Shown: in pieces, positions 14,381 to 23,101 of the stretch
Layout of the letters: each line of letters opens with the position of its first letter
Position numbering within the stretch: the stretch's first letter is position 1
NCBI GenBank assembly: GCA_044371675.1
Contig: JBILTF010000030.1
Span: 1 to 23,743, forward strand
Direction: 5' to 3'
Length of the DNA stretch: 23,743 nt
Origin: CAIZGX01 sp044371675
GTDB lineage: Bacteria; Bacteroidota; Bacteroidia; Flavobacteriales_D; Sanyastnellaceae
Made by a program: the position numbers and the translations under genes
The notes under the pieces: generated by a model
What the model was told of the DNA's origin: nothing
The model's database searches: none
Seen by the model: the letters and a program-made list of their open reading frames with translations, nothing else

Positions 14381-16987
14381 TTAGCCTTCCATCCCGCCTT
14401 CGTTCATTTTCATGTTCTTACGTTTGAACAACTGCGAATCCATCTTTCCGAATTTCCATGAAATGTTGAAACGGAACATCTGCCAATCGCGACGCTTGTA
14501 AGTTATCTGATCGAAGTAAGGTGAAGTGCTGTGAACAATGTTCACGCGTGTGCGCAAAACGTCTGTCGCACTAAAAGAAAGTACCAAACTTCTATTAGCT
14601 AAGAACTCTTTACGAATGGAAAGGTCTAGTCCGTAGGTAGGTTCAATGTACCCTTGAACAGTGTTGTTGCTTCCGCCCCAGCCACCGCCGCCCATACCCA
14701 TGCCCATTCCTCCGCCACCACCACCGCCTCGTTCACTGCTTCCAACTTCCAGCGAGCGTTTGCTACTGTAGTCAAACATGGCTTGAATAGAAATGTTTCT
14801 TGGAGCTTTGTAAGTGATGTTACTCTTGATCCAATACGAACTGATGTTGTTCTTCAAATTCGGATCGAGGTTCGTTCCATCAATTGAACTGTTGTACACA
14901 TTAATGTTCGTGCTCATGTCAATAGTCTTTGAGATTGCATTACGTGAGACAAATTCCAAACCCAAGGCTTGGCTGCTGCTAGCATTTTGATATGAGGTTA
15001 CTACAACTGTATCTCCAAGAAATTCACTAAACTCTAAGAATTGTTGACGAACCGTTACGTTTGTTGTGTATCGGCCATAAGCAGAAACAATCATCGTGTT
15101 TTTCTTGTTCGGAATCCATTGCCAAGACAACTCTCCCGATTGTGTAAACTCTGGTTTTAATCCTGGATTTCCGCGCTGAATGTTCAACGAATCGCTGTAA
15201 TCTGTAAACGGAGAAAGCGTCATGAAGCTCGGACGGTTGATCTTTCTATTAAATGCAAATTGAACGTCTTGTTTTTCAGTAACAACACGAGTAACAAACA
15301 AAGAAGGGAAGAGGGCTAACGGATATTTATACGAGAAGTTACTTCCCGTACTCAAGAGCTCGGCCTTGTAATCGCTGCTCTCAGCGCGAAGTCCAGCTTT
15401 GATTTTCCAGACAGGCAAATCCAAGGCTGCTGTTCCATAAGCTGCATAAACCTGATCGAGGTAATGGTAGTTCACACCCAACGAAGTAATGTCCTCCCAA
15501 ATGCCATTGGCTAGTTGCTTGTTTCTGTATTCGGTAGTGAAGTCACGCACAGAAACCCTTGTTCCAGCTTCAACGCGGAACCGGTCGGTGATTTTCGACT
15601 CGAAATCTATTTGTGAAGTAATTAGAAACTGAGAAACATCTCCGTGCTGCATCAAGTAGGTAGCATTCGCGTCGTTGTAAATATTTTCGTAATTGCCGTC
15701 GAACACACTTTTAATTCTGTTGTAGTTGATATCGGCGTTCAGTTCAGTTCCTTCTTTTGTGAAGAGGTGTTTAAACAATACACTTCCGCCGAGATTTTGA
15801 AATGCGCGTTTGGTATTGCTTTCACGGTAGTAATAACCCGTCCCACCTTCGAGGGTATCGGCGCTGACGTTCAACGTATCGAAAGGAGCGAAAGATCCTT
15901 TCATGATGTTTCCAGAAAAAGTTAAGGTGTTACGATTATCAATGAGCCAGTCAAAACCTCCGCGACCATTTAACATAAAACCATCGTTCATGCTGTATTG
16001 ATCTTGGAAAAGCGAAAAGGCAGGAGCAATATTTTCTCGCTGAGTGGTTCCAATGCTAATGCTTCGGCGCTGATTATAATTCGCGTTGGCGAAGAAATTT
16101 ATTTTTCCTTGACGAATGTTGAAGTCCATTCCGGAATTAATTCTTCCGCGCTTGTCAACACCAGCGCGAACGCTTCCGTTATATCCAGAGCTTCTGTTGT
16201 GTTTCATGACAATGTTTACAATTCCACCGCCACCGCCGCTGGCGTCGTACTTCGCAGAAGGATTGGTAATTAATTCAACGCGTTGAATAGCGTCTGCTGG
16301 AATTTGATCAATGGTTAAGGTCGTAGGTCTTCCGTCTACGAAGATTTGCGGAGCAGCATTTCGAAGTTGAACATTTCCGTCTGTATCGACTTGAAGAGAT
16401 GGGATGTTTCTCAAAACGTCTTCCGCTGTTCCACCTGAATTCATTGGGTTCTTGTCCACATCGTAAATGCGTTTGTCGAATTCAAGTCTCGGACCACCAC
16501 CGTCGATGGTAACGGTATTCAATTGTCCTGTGAACGTGAGTTTCAGATTTCCCAAATCTTTTTCAACCAGTCCCATAGGGCTTCCAGACGGTTTCAAAGT
16601 GAATACGAAAAATGCGGCATCCAATTCGGCCATTGAAAAACGCAAGGTGAGTTTTTCATTCACCGGTAGATCTTCGATGGTAAATTCTCCATTGGACTGA
16701 GAAAGAGCTCCGCCTAAAACAAGCGGATTCTTTTCCTTCACTATCAAGCTGTCTTCTTTGTAAATACGCAACACCACGAATTCCAGCGGCTTGTTTGTTC
16801 GTGCATCAAAAATTTTCCCGTAAACACGCCCTTTTGCTGGAGGTCTTCCTGGTTGACCAGTTCCGCTGCCAGCTGGTCTTCCACTTTGCTGCGGTTGAGC
16901 GAATGCACACACAGAAAAAACGAGTGCTAACAAAACAAGTGAAAGAGTTTTGTGAAATGCTATGTTTGAGTATAAAGGAAATATCAT
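14381..16987 (-). CDS. Outer-membrane beta-barrel family protein (TonB-dependent receptor-like)
   Basis: The 868 residues start with a signal peptide (hydrophobic about 13-28, ending CAFAQ). Next come a Pro/Gly linker and a carboxypeptidase-regulatory-like beta-sandwich (about 52-135; GRVYGKIFDARTNKPLEFV). A plug-like domain follows (about 170-260) with DVLRNIPSLQVDTDGNV, FVDGRP and AIQRVELITNPSAKYDASG, and then a long barrel to about 845. This is the layout of the Bacteroidota OMP_b-brl_3 family, cousins of SusC. No SusD partner or clear TonB box is visible, so the cargo is unknown. Residues about 752-770 form an extreme glycine/methionine run, probably a surface loop. The array ends just after its stop, and it is divergent from the aminotransferase gene across 84 bases. 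Confidence 0.88.
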   Translation of the reverse strand: MIFPLYSNIAFHKTLSLVLLALVFSVCAFAQPQQSGRPAGSGTGQPGRPPAKGRVYGKIFDARTNKPLEFVVLRIYKEDSLIVKEKNPLVLGGALSQSNGEFTIEDLPVNEKLTLRFSMAELDAAFFVFTLKPSGSPMGLVEKDLGNLKLTFTGQLNTVTIDGGGPRLEFDKRIYDVDKNPMNSGGTAEDVLRNIPSLQVDTDGNVQLRNAAPQIFVDGRPTTLTIDQIPADAIQRVELITNPSAKYDASGGGGGIVNIVMKHNRSSGYNGSVRAGVDKRGRINSGMDFNIRQGKINFFANANYNQRRSISIGTTQRENIAPAFSLFQDQYSMNDGFMLNGRGGFDWLIDNRNTLTFSGNIMKGSFAPFDTLNVSADTLEGGTGYYYRESNTKRAFQNLGGSVLFKHLFTKEGTELNADINYNRIKSVFDGNYENIYNDANATYLMQHGDVSQFLITSQIDFESKITDRFRVEAGTRVSVRDFTTEYRNKQLANGIWEDITSLGVNYHYLDQVYAAYGTAALDLPVWKIKAGLRAESSDYKAELLSTGSNFSYKYPLALFPSLFVTRVVTEKQDVQFAFNRKINRPSFMTLSPFTDYSDSLNIQRGNPGLKPEFTQSGELSWQWIPNKKNTMIVSAYGRYTTNVTVRQQFLEFSEFLGDTVVVTSYQNASSSQALGLEFVSRNAISKTIDMSTNINVYNSSIDGTNLDPNLKNNISSYWIKSNITYKAPRNISIQAMFDYSSKRSLEVGSSERGGGGGGGMGMGMGGGGWGGSNNTVQGYIEPTYGLDLSIRKEFLANRSLVLSFSATDVLRTRVNIVHSTSPYFDQITYKRRDWQMFRFNISWKFGKMDSQLFKRKNMKMNEGGMEG

Positions 16988-17057
16988 TAGTTTAGAACAG
17001 AAATAAGTGCGAAAAGTTTAATGGTGTAAAGTTAACCAAAGCAAGAGGTGTATCACT

Positions 17058-17065
17058 TAATTTTG
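17058..17065 (+). promoter_or_regulatory. Bacteroidota -7 promoter box
   Basis: TAATTTTG is a perfect TAnnTTTG and ends 6 bases before the ATG at 17072, implying a transcript that starts at or near the start codon. No TTG is seen 19-21 bases upstream. Confidence 0.5.
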
Positions 17066-17071
17066 CGACTT

Positions 17072-18277
17072 ATGAAACCTATTCCTTTTTCGCCACCTCG
17101 TATCGATGAAAAGACAATTGAGGCGGTAACGGCTGTTCTTCGTTCAGGTTGGATAACCACTGGTCCGCAGACACGTGCTTTCGAAAACGACATTAAAGAG
17201 TATTGCGATTCGGGTCCGGTTCTATGTTTGAACTCGTGGACCAACGCAGTGGAGATGGTTTTGTATTGGTTTGGAATTGGTCCAGGCGACGAAGTGATTG
17301 TTCCGGCATACACATACGCAGCCACTGCAAATGTGGTTGTGCATCTTGGCGCAAAACCAATTATGGTTGATTGCTTGCCGAATTCAGCGCACATGGATAT
17401 TGAGAAAGTGGCTGCGGCAATGACAGAAAGAACCAAGGCCATCATGCCTGTAGATGTTGGTGGCTTGCCTGTTGATTACGATGCGTACATGGAGTTAGCG
17501 CACAATTTTTCAAAGCAATTTGAATGGAAACCGAAGAGCAAGCCGCAAGAAAAATTTGGAAGACCACTTGTCGTTGCAGATGCAGCGCATTCGTTCGGTT
17601 CGTTGTACAAAGGAAAAAGAGTAGGGAATCAGATCGATGTTGCAGGATTCTCATTTCATGCTGTAAAAAATCTTACCACAGCAGAAGGTGGAGCTATCGC
17701 GCTGAATTTTCAAAACGAAATTATTTCTGAAAAAATTCGTCAAGAGATTTATACCAAGTCACTCCACGGACAATCGAAAGATGCGATTTCAAAAATGCAA
17801 CCAGGCAACTGGCGTTACGATATTGTTGAAGCGGGTTACAAGTGCAATATGACCGATATTCATGCAGCCATTGGCAGAGTGGAGTTGGAGCGCTTTCAAG
17901 AAAGTTTAGATCGTAGAAAAGAAATCTGTGAAATTTATAATCGCGTGCTCTCATCCAATGAGAAGTGTATTCTTCCAACATTCAAAACAGAATGGTCAGA
18001 AACCAACTACCATTTGTACATGCTTCGTCTAAATAATTTCACAGAAGATCAACGCGACGCTGTGATTCGCGAGGTTGCTGAGCAAGGTATTTCATTGAAT
18101 GTGCACTTCCAACCGTTGCCATTGTTCACGTTTTATAAGAGTCAAGGGTATGATATTCGCGATTTTCCGAATGCATTTGATTTCTACAAGAACGAAATTT
18201 CACTTCCCGTTTATTATGATTTATCGAATGAGGATGCAGAGTGCGTAGCCAAGGCAATTCTGAAAGCTATTAAATAA
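17072..18277 (+). CDS. DegT/DnrJ/EryC1/StrS-family sugar aminotransferase
   Basis: The 401-residue PLP enzyme of this family transfers an amino group to a keto-sugar nucleotide. Family marks include the opening FSPPRIDEKTIEAV and GWITTGPQTRAFE, the GIGPGDEVIVPAYTYAATAN segment, the cofactor Asp/His in DAAHSFGS (D170, H173), and FSFHAVKNLTTAEGG with the Schiff-base lysine K199. An insertion of about 20 residues (about 140-162) separates two core segments. I chose the ATG at 17072 because the homologous N-terminus starts there and it sits directly behind a -7 box; the in-frame ATG at 17048 would put that box inside the coding region. A PglC-like transferase gene follows after 5 bases, so the amino sugar made here is plausibly the one loaded onto the lipid carrier. 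Confidence 0.92.
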   Translation: MKPIPFSPPRIDEKTIEAVTAVLRSGWITTGPQTRAFENDIKEYCDSGPVLCLNSWTNAVEMVLYWFGIGPGDEVIVPAYTYAATANVVVHLGAKPIMVDCLPNSAHMDIEKVAAAMTERTKAIMPVDVGGLPVDYDAYMELAHNFSKQFEWKPKSKPQEKFGRPLVVADAAHSFGSLYKGKRVGNQIDVAGFSFHAVKNLTTAEGGAIALNFQNEIISEKIRQEIYTKSLHGQSKDAISKMQPGNWRYDIVEAGYKCNMTDIHAAIGRVELERFQESLDRRKEICEIYNRVLSSNEKCILPTFKTEWSETNYHLYMLRLNNFTEDQRDAVIREVAEQGISLNVHFQPLPLFTFYKSQGYDIRDFPNAFDFYKNEISLPVYYDLSNEDAECVAKAILKAIK

Positions 18278-18282
18278 GCTGA

Positions 18283-18867
18283 ATGAAGAGACTGTTCGAC
18301 ATCTGCTTCTCGCTTGCGCTAATTTTAGTGTTATTGCCATTAACAGTTTTCGTTTCCATTTGGATTGTTCTCGATGATTTCGGCTCTCCGTTTTTCGTGC
18401 AACATCGTGTTGGATTGAATGGAAGAAATTTTGCTTTGGTGAAGTTTCGCTCGATGAGAAAGAACGCCGAATCACAAGGACAGTTAACGGTTGGAATGAA
18501 AGATAATCGGATTACGAGAAGTGGTTATTTTATTCGGAAGTACAAGATCGACGAGCTTCCGCAATTGGTAAATGTGTTTCTGGGTGAAATGAGCGTGGTT
18601 GGTCCTCGTCCGGAAGTTCCCAGATACGTTTCGTTGTACAACGAAGAACAACAAAACGTCCTCACCATTAAACCAGGCATTACAGACTTCGCAAGCATTG
18701 AATACGTTCGTGAAAACGAACTCCTCAGCACCTCTTCAGACCCCGAGAAAACTTACATCGAAGAGATCATGCCCGCCAAGCTTGAACTCAACCTCAAGTA
18801 CCTCCGCGAGCAAAGTTTCCTAACAGACATGAAGATTATTCTTCAAACTATAAAAGCGATTTTTTAA
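18283..18867 (+). CDS. Sugar-phosphate transferase (PglC-like, bacterial sugar transferase family)
   Basis: The 194-residue product is the size of the minimal monotopic phosphoglycosyl transferases, which move a sugar phosphate from a UDP sugar to undecaprenyl phosphate and so start glycan assembly on the inner membrane. It has an N-terminal membrane hairpin (about 5-30, with a Pro break at 19), then HRVGLNGRNFALVKFRSM (about 41-58), the catalytic pair D90-E91 in KIDELPQL, and VGPRPE (106-111). It lies 5 bases behind the DegT aminotransferase gene, an arrangement like pglE/pglC for bacillosamine-type glycans, although the exact sugar cannot be told. The TAA stop directly abuts the stop of the convergent aminotransferase gene, with no base between them. 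Confidence 0.93.
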   Translation: MKRLFDICFSLALILVLLPLTVFVSIWIVLDDFGSPFFVQHRVGLNGRNFALVKFRSMRKNAESQGQLTVGMKDNRITRSGYFIRKYKIDELPQLVNVFLGEMSVVGPRPEVPRYVSLYNEEQQNVLTIKPGITDFASIEYVRENELLSTSSDPEKTYIEEIMPAKLELNLKYLREQSFLTDMKIILQTIKAIF

Positions 18868-20058
18868 TTATTTTGCGGCACTCATAGAAGCAAGAATAAT
18901 CTCAACTCCTTTTTGAGCTTCCTCCATGGTGATCGTCAACGGTGGCGCAATGCGGAAACTCCAAGGACAAGACAGAAACCAAAAACTCAAGAGTCCGTTT
19001 CTTAAATTTTCTTCAACCACTTGCTGAACCATTTCAGCACTCTCCATGTCAATGGCGAAGAACAATCCCTTTCTTCGAATTTCGATTACGTTTGGATGAG
19101 CGCTTAATTTTTCTTCAATGAATTGTCCAATTTGCTCGGCGTGATTCAATAAATCTTCGATGTGAATTTGTTCCAGGAAGGCATGCGCTGCTGCGCAAGC
19201 AACGGGGTGTCCAGCAAAGGTGCTTATGTGTCCGAGAAACGGATTGTGAGAAAGCTCGCGCATGTTCTCTCGCGAGGAAACCAAGCATCCGATGGGCATT
19301 CCTCCGCCTAATGCTTTGCCCAAAGTTATCACGTGAGGAACCACGCCGAAGTGTTCGAATGCGAAAACTTTCCCGGTGCGTCCCATGCCGCATTGAATCT
19401 CGTCGAACACCAAAAGCGCACCAACTTCTTCGCATTTCTTCTTCAGCGCAAGCAAATACAGTTCATTCGGAATGCGCACACCTGCGTCTCCTTGAATAGT
19501 TTCAAGAATAACACCCGCAGTTTTTTCTGTTATGAAATCGAGATCTTCCCAGTTGTTCAATCGAATGAAGCTCACGCCGGGCATAAGCGGACGGAAATTA
19601 CGCTTCTTCACTTCATTCGCACTAATGGCCATAGCGCCCGTTGTGCTGCCGTGATAAGATCCCACGAACGAAACAATTTCTTTTCTTCCAGTTACGCGCT
19701 TCACCAACTTAATGGACGCTTCAATTGCTTCCGTTCCGCTGTTTACGAAGTAGCAGCAGTTCAATTCGGAAGGAAGTAATTTCAACAAACTCTTCGCCGC
19801 ATTGTCTTGCGCCTCCTGAATAAATTCACCGTACACCATTGTGTGCAAGTGCTTATCTACCTGCGCATGAATAGCCTCACGAATGCGCTTATTCCCATGC
19901 CCAAGATTACTCACCCCAACACCACTCACAAAATCCATAATCCGCGAACCATCTTTTTTATAAACATACAACCCCTCGGCACGCTCCACCTCAATCCCCA
20001 ACGGAAACGGCGTCGTCTGCGCTAACCCCTTCTCAAAAAATATGTTCGATTCACTCAT
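18868..20058 (-). CDS. Class III PLP aminotransferase (acetylornithine/ornithine type)
   Basis: The 396-residue cytoplasmic enzyme has the marks of fold-type I class III aminotransferases: VNSGTEAIEASIKL (105-118), the YHGST segment (135-139), DEIQCGMGRTG (219-229) and the Schiff-base lysine K248 in VITLGKALGGG. Class members act on acetylornithine, ornithine, GABA or similar omega-amino substrates; no arginine-pathway genes are near, so the substrate stays open. Mini-hairpin array 3 lies just upstream, between this gene and the GH92 gene on the same strand, so a shared transcript would carry the array. The 3' end abuts the sugar-transferase stop with no gap. Confidence 0.9.
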   Translation of the reverse strand: MSESNIFFEKGLAQTTPFPLGIEVERAEGLYVYKKDGSRIMDFVSGVGVSNLGHGNKRIREAIHAQVDKHLHTMVYGEFIQEAQDNAAKSLLKLLPSELNCCYFVNSGTEAIEASIKLVKRVTGRKEIVSFVGSYHGSTTGAMAISANEVKKRNFRPLMPGVSFIRLNNWEDLDFITEKTAGVILETIQGDAGVRIPNELYLLALKKKCEEVGALLVFDEIQCGMGRTGKVFAFEHFGVVPHVITLGKALGGGMPIGCLVSSRENMRELSHNPFLGHISTFAGHPVACAAAHAFLEQIHIEDLLNHAEQIGQFIEEKLSAHPNVIEIRRKGLFFAIDMESAEMVQQVVEENLRNGLLSFWFLSCPWSFRIAPPLTITMEEAQKGVEIILASMSAAK

Positions 20059-20073
20059 AGTTAATTATCATTC

Positions 20074-20162
20074 GCCGCAGGCATTCGTTGCCACGCAACA
20101 TTCGTGCTTGCACATTCGTGGCTACGCCACATTCGTCCTTCGGACATTCGTGGCTTCGCCAC
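20074..20162. repeat. Mini-hairpin array 3 (six palindromes, spacer ATTC)
   Basis: Six palindromes follow one another: GCC-GCA-GGC (20074-20082), GTTGC-CAC-GCAAC (20087-20099), GTGC-TT-GCAC (20104-20113), GTGGC-TAC-GCCAC (20118-20130), GTCC-TTC-GGAC (20135-20145) and GTGGC-TTC-GCCAC (20150-20162). ATTC separates all five pairs and also precedes the first unit (20070-20073); the last is followed by ATTT. The array occupies most of the 112-base gap between the GH92 stop and the aminotransferase start, both on the minus strand. The spacer word differs from those of arrays 1 and 2, while the construction rule is the same. Confidence 0.9.
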
Positions 20163-20170
20163 ATTTGTTG

Positions 20171-23101
20171 TTATTCAATAATGATTTCATCAAGAAAGAC
20201 CCACGGCTTCCCGCCAACACCCAAATGCCATTCGGGAATTTTATCGAACGCCGGAATCGCAACACACTTGACATACTTCACTGCACTCACATCGCCTTTG
20301 TAATTCTTGTCGAAGCTCGCAGTGTATTCATGCATTTGCGGACCTTCAACGCGTTGCTGCGAGGTGTAATCTTGCGAATAAACTTCGTCGTATGACTTTC
20401 CATCTTTACTTACAAAGTATTTCACATTAGAAGGGAACCAGATCCACGGACGAATATCTTGATAAGCAGAAAGCGAAATCTTTTTGATGTTGGTCGGATT
20501 TTTCAATTCAATCACACATTCCATTTTACCATTGTATCCTTGCCATACACCCGTTCTGAAATCGAGCTTTCCACGAATGCCATCGATAAGCGCATCATTC
20601 CCACCGGCAGTGTATTGGGCGTCGTAGTTGCCCACTTCCTTCATCACTATATTTCCTGAACGCTTGTAGAATGTAGCTTCAATCCAAGGACTGTCAATCT
20701 CTTGGTCTGAACCAGCCAATCCTTTTACCAGTATGGTACATGTTTTTGTAATCTTAAACGGCTCGGAATAGAAGAATCCTTTTTTCTTGGATCCACCTTC
20801 TTCCATTATTTCAACTTTAATTTTAGAAGCACTATTCAAACATGAAATGGAAATCATTTGCTCACCAACGAATGCGCGATTGGGTGCGGTGATGATAGGC
20901 GCCGGGACAATGTTTTTTTCTTGATAAATACCCAATGGATAGGGAGAAGGATAGCCTTGACTTTGAACTATAAAATCGGGCGTTGGATCATAATCTTGCC
21001 ACCAACCAGTATAATCGGCCGGACAAATCGGATAAGTGTTCCAAGCACTCACAACATACCATGCAGACATCTGTCCACAGTCTTCGTTTCCACATAGACC
21101 ATCTGGAGTGGGTGAGTAGAGGGTCTTCATAATGCTGTCGCGATACATGTGCAGCTTATCACGATTCACGTATGCATACAAATAAGCCATATGATGGCTC
21201 GGTTCGTTACCGTGCGCATATTGTCCAATGAGCCCTGTAATATCAGCTTGTTCTCTTCCGGTTGTTTGAGTAGGTGCATTGAAGAGTTTATCCAACTCCG
21301 CTTCGAATCCTTTCTTTCCGCCCATCAATTCCATTAACTCAGGAATGGCGTGTGGCGCAAAGAAACGGTACTGCCATGCGTTCGCTTCAGTGTAATGAAA
21401 GTTCACTTGATACGGATCGAAAGGTGTTGCGAATCCACCGTTCACGCGCGCGCGCATGAATTTCGTTTCCGGATCGAAAACGTTTTTCCAATTCTGAGAA
21501 CGAATGGCATATTGTTGAGCAACTGCTTTATCCCCGATCATTTCAGCGTAACGTGAAATACAGAAATCGTCATACGCAAACTCCAATGTCTTACTTACGC
21601 TTTCGCTGAACTCGTCGCCAGGAACATATCCATATTTTACATAGGCTTTCTTTTCATCTTGCGGACCGTTACTTGTCGCAATCATGGCTTCCAACATTTT
21701 CAATTCGTCTTCACGGTTTTTGAAACGAATGCCTTGTTGGTAAGCTTCAGCAACTACCGGAACGCTGTGATACCCGATCATGCAATAGGTTTCATTTCCC
21801 GCCAATTCCCATACAGGTAATTCGCCGCGTTCCTTATGCATTTCAAGAAAGGTCTTCATCCAATCTTGCGTGCGTTCAGGTTCGAGTTTGCACATCATCG
21901 GATGGTAAGCGCGGAAGGTATCCCACAGTGAGAATACACTGTAGCGCGTATATCCTTCAGCCGTGTGAATTTTATTGTCCATGCCTCTGTATCTTCCATC
22001 TACATCGCTCCACACATTCGGAACGGTATAACAGTGGTACAAAGAAGTGCGGTAATTTTCAAGTCCCTGTCCAGTTGGAAATAAACTTGGAGCAGGCGCT
22101 TTTTCAAAAACTTTCTGCCACTCTTCTTCTACTTTTTGTTTGTTGTAATAGAAATCGTTTCGAGGCATTTCGGCGTACAAATTTTTCTTTGCTCCTTCTT
22201 CATCAACACCAGAAATACCCACACGAATGGTCAATATATTTTTTTCAGTTGGAAGGAAAAGGAATTGAAATGCTTGAATCATCTCGTATTCAATGACTGT
22301 TTCTCCTTTCTCATTGACAGATTTGTTTCGTTGCATCAATTGATCGTTCGCAACGAAAGGCTGAGAGAACACTGCGTAGAAATAGGTGTGCTGCTCGGTT
22401 GCCCATGCCTCAGAAACGCGGTATCCGCTAATCGCGGTGTCTCCATAAAAGTGCAAATCGTAATACAACAACTTATCGCGATGCATGAAATCTAAAAAGA
22501 GCAAACACGAATCGCCCGGTTGCATTTTGTATTCGTGCATGCCCGCATGGGTAGAGGCTGTCATGCGAGCGTCAATGCCGTAATCGCTTAATCGAACACC
22601 ATAAACCCCTGGACTTCCAACTTCCATATTGTGTGCAAATCGAGAGGCAATAGCATCGCGCCAAAGTGGTTTTTCTTTGGTGTGTCCATTCGTTGGCATG
22701 AACAAGATATCGCCGTAATCGGAAACCCCTGTTCCTTGCAAATGTGTGTGTGTGAATCCGTAAATAATGTTATCGCTGTAATGGTAACCACCGCAACCGT
22801 CCCAACCGTCGAGACGAGTATCCGGACTCAATTGCACCATGCCAAACGGAGCAGTTGCTCCTGGGAACGTATGTCCATGTCCGCCCGTTCCGGTGAAAAC
22901 ATTCACATTGAATTTTTTACTTACGCCATCATTTACTGCAACATTATTAACTTTTACCGAATGACTTGTCGGGTTAGCCACGAATGGCGCGACATCATAT
23001 ACCGGGATATCTTCATTTGGCGGGATGCGCGCTATGACACATGATCCAAGTGTTAGGCTGGAAATAAAAAATGCTGAGAGGTAGAAATGTATTTTTTTCA
23101 T
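20171..23101 (-). CDS. GH92 alpha-mannosidase lipoprotein with C-terminal accessory domains
   Basis: I chose the ATG at 23101 (976 residues). It overlaps the upstream stop by 4 bases (ATGA) and gives a lipoprotein signal with lipobox LGSC (Cys21); the earlier Met adds 11 residues before it. GH92 enzymes are calcium-dependent exo-alpha-mannosidases that invert configuration. Family marks are GTGGHGHTFPGATAPFGMVQLSPDT (residues about 71-95), GFTHTHLQGTG, SLWDTFRAYHP (about 391-401), YTEANAWQY (about 570-578) and GNEDCGQMSAWY (about 671-682), the last two lying in the catalytic regions. After about 735 there is a chitobiase C-terminal-like segment, then an F5/8 type C-like lectin domain (about 815-976). 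It likely trims mannose glycans at the cell envelope. No SusCD pair accompanies it. Confidence 0.95.
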   Translation of the reverse strand: MKKIHFYLSAFFISSLTLGSCVIARIPPNEDIPVYDVAPFVANPTSHSVKVNNVAVNDGVSKKFNVNVFTGTGGHGHTFPGATAPFGMVQLSPDTRLDGWDGCGGYHYSDNIIYGFTHTHLQGTGVSDYGDILFMPTNGHTKEKPLWRDAIASRFAHNMEVGSPGVYGVRLSDYGIDARMTASTHAGMHEYKMQPGDSCLLFLDFMHRDKLLYYDLHFYGDTAISGYRVSEAWATEQHTYFYAVFSQPFVANDQLMQRNKSVNEKGETVIEYEMIQAFQFLFLPTEKNILTIRVGISGVDEEGAKKNLYAEMPRNDFYYNKQKVEEEWQKVFEKAPAPSLFPTGQGLENYRTSLYHCYTVPNVWSDVDGRYRGMDNKIHTAEGYTRYSVFSLWDTFRAYHPMMCKLEPERTQDWMKTFLEMHKERGELPVWELAGNETYCMIGYHSVPVVAEAYQQGIRFKNREDELKMLEAMIATSNGPQDEKKAYVKYGYVPGDEFSESVSKTLEFAYDDFCISRYAEMIGDKAVAQQYAIRSQNWKNVFDPETKFMRARVNGGFATPFDPYQVNFHYTEANAWQYRFFAPHAIPELMELMGGKKGFEAELDKLFNAPTQTTGREQADITGLIGQYAHGNEPSHHMAYLYAYVNRDKLHMYRDSIMKTLYSPTPDGLCGNEDCGQMSAWYVVSAWNTYPICPADYTGWWQDYDPTPDFIVQSQGYPSPYPLGIYQEKNIVPAPIITAPNRAFVGEQMISISCLNSASKIKVEIMEEGGSKKKGFFYSEPFKITKTCTILVKGLAGSDQEIDSPWIEATFYKRSGNIVMKEVGNYDAQYTAGGNDALIDGIRGKLDFRTGVWQGYNGKMECVIELKNPTNIKKISLSAYQDIRPWIWFPSNVKYFVSKDGKSYDEVYSQDYTSQQRVEGPQMHEYTASFDKNYKGDVSAVKYVKCVAIPAFDKIPEWHLGVGGKPWVFLDEIIIE

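Noticed and set aside
19333..19779. 148-codon plus-strand frame
   Set aside because: It is antisense to the class III aminotransferase, whose motifs and lysine are intact.
20163..20185. Seventh unit of array 3
   Set aside because: The spacer changes to ATTT and the following GTTG has no matching arm; the TTATT/AATAA pairing belongs to the GH92 stop region.
22631..23044. 137-codon plus-strand frame
   Set aside because: It is antisense to the conserved N-terminal domain of GH92.
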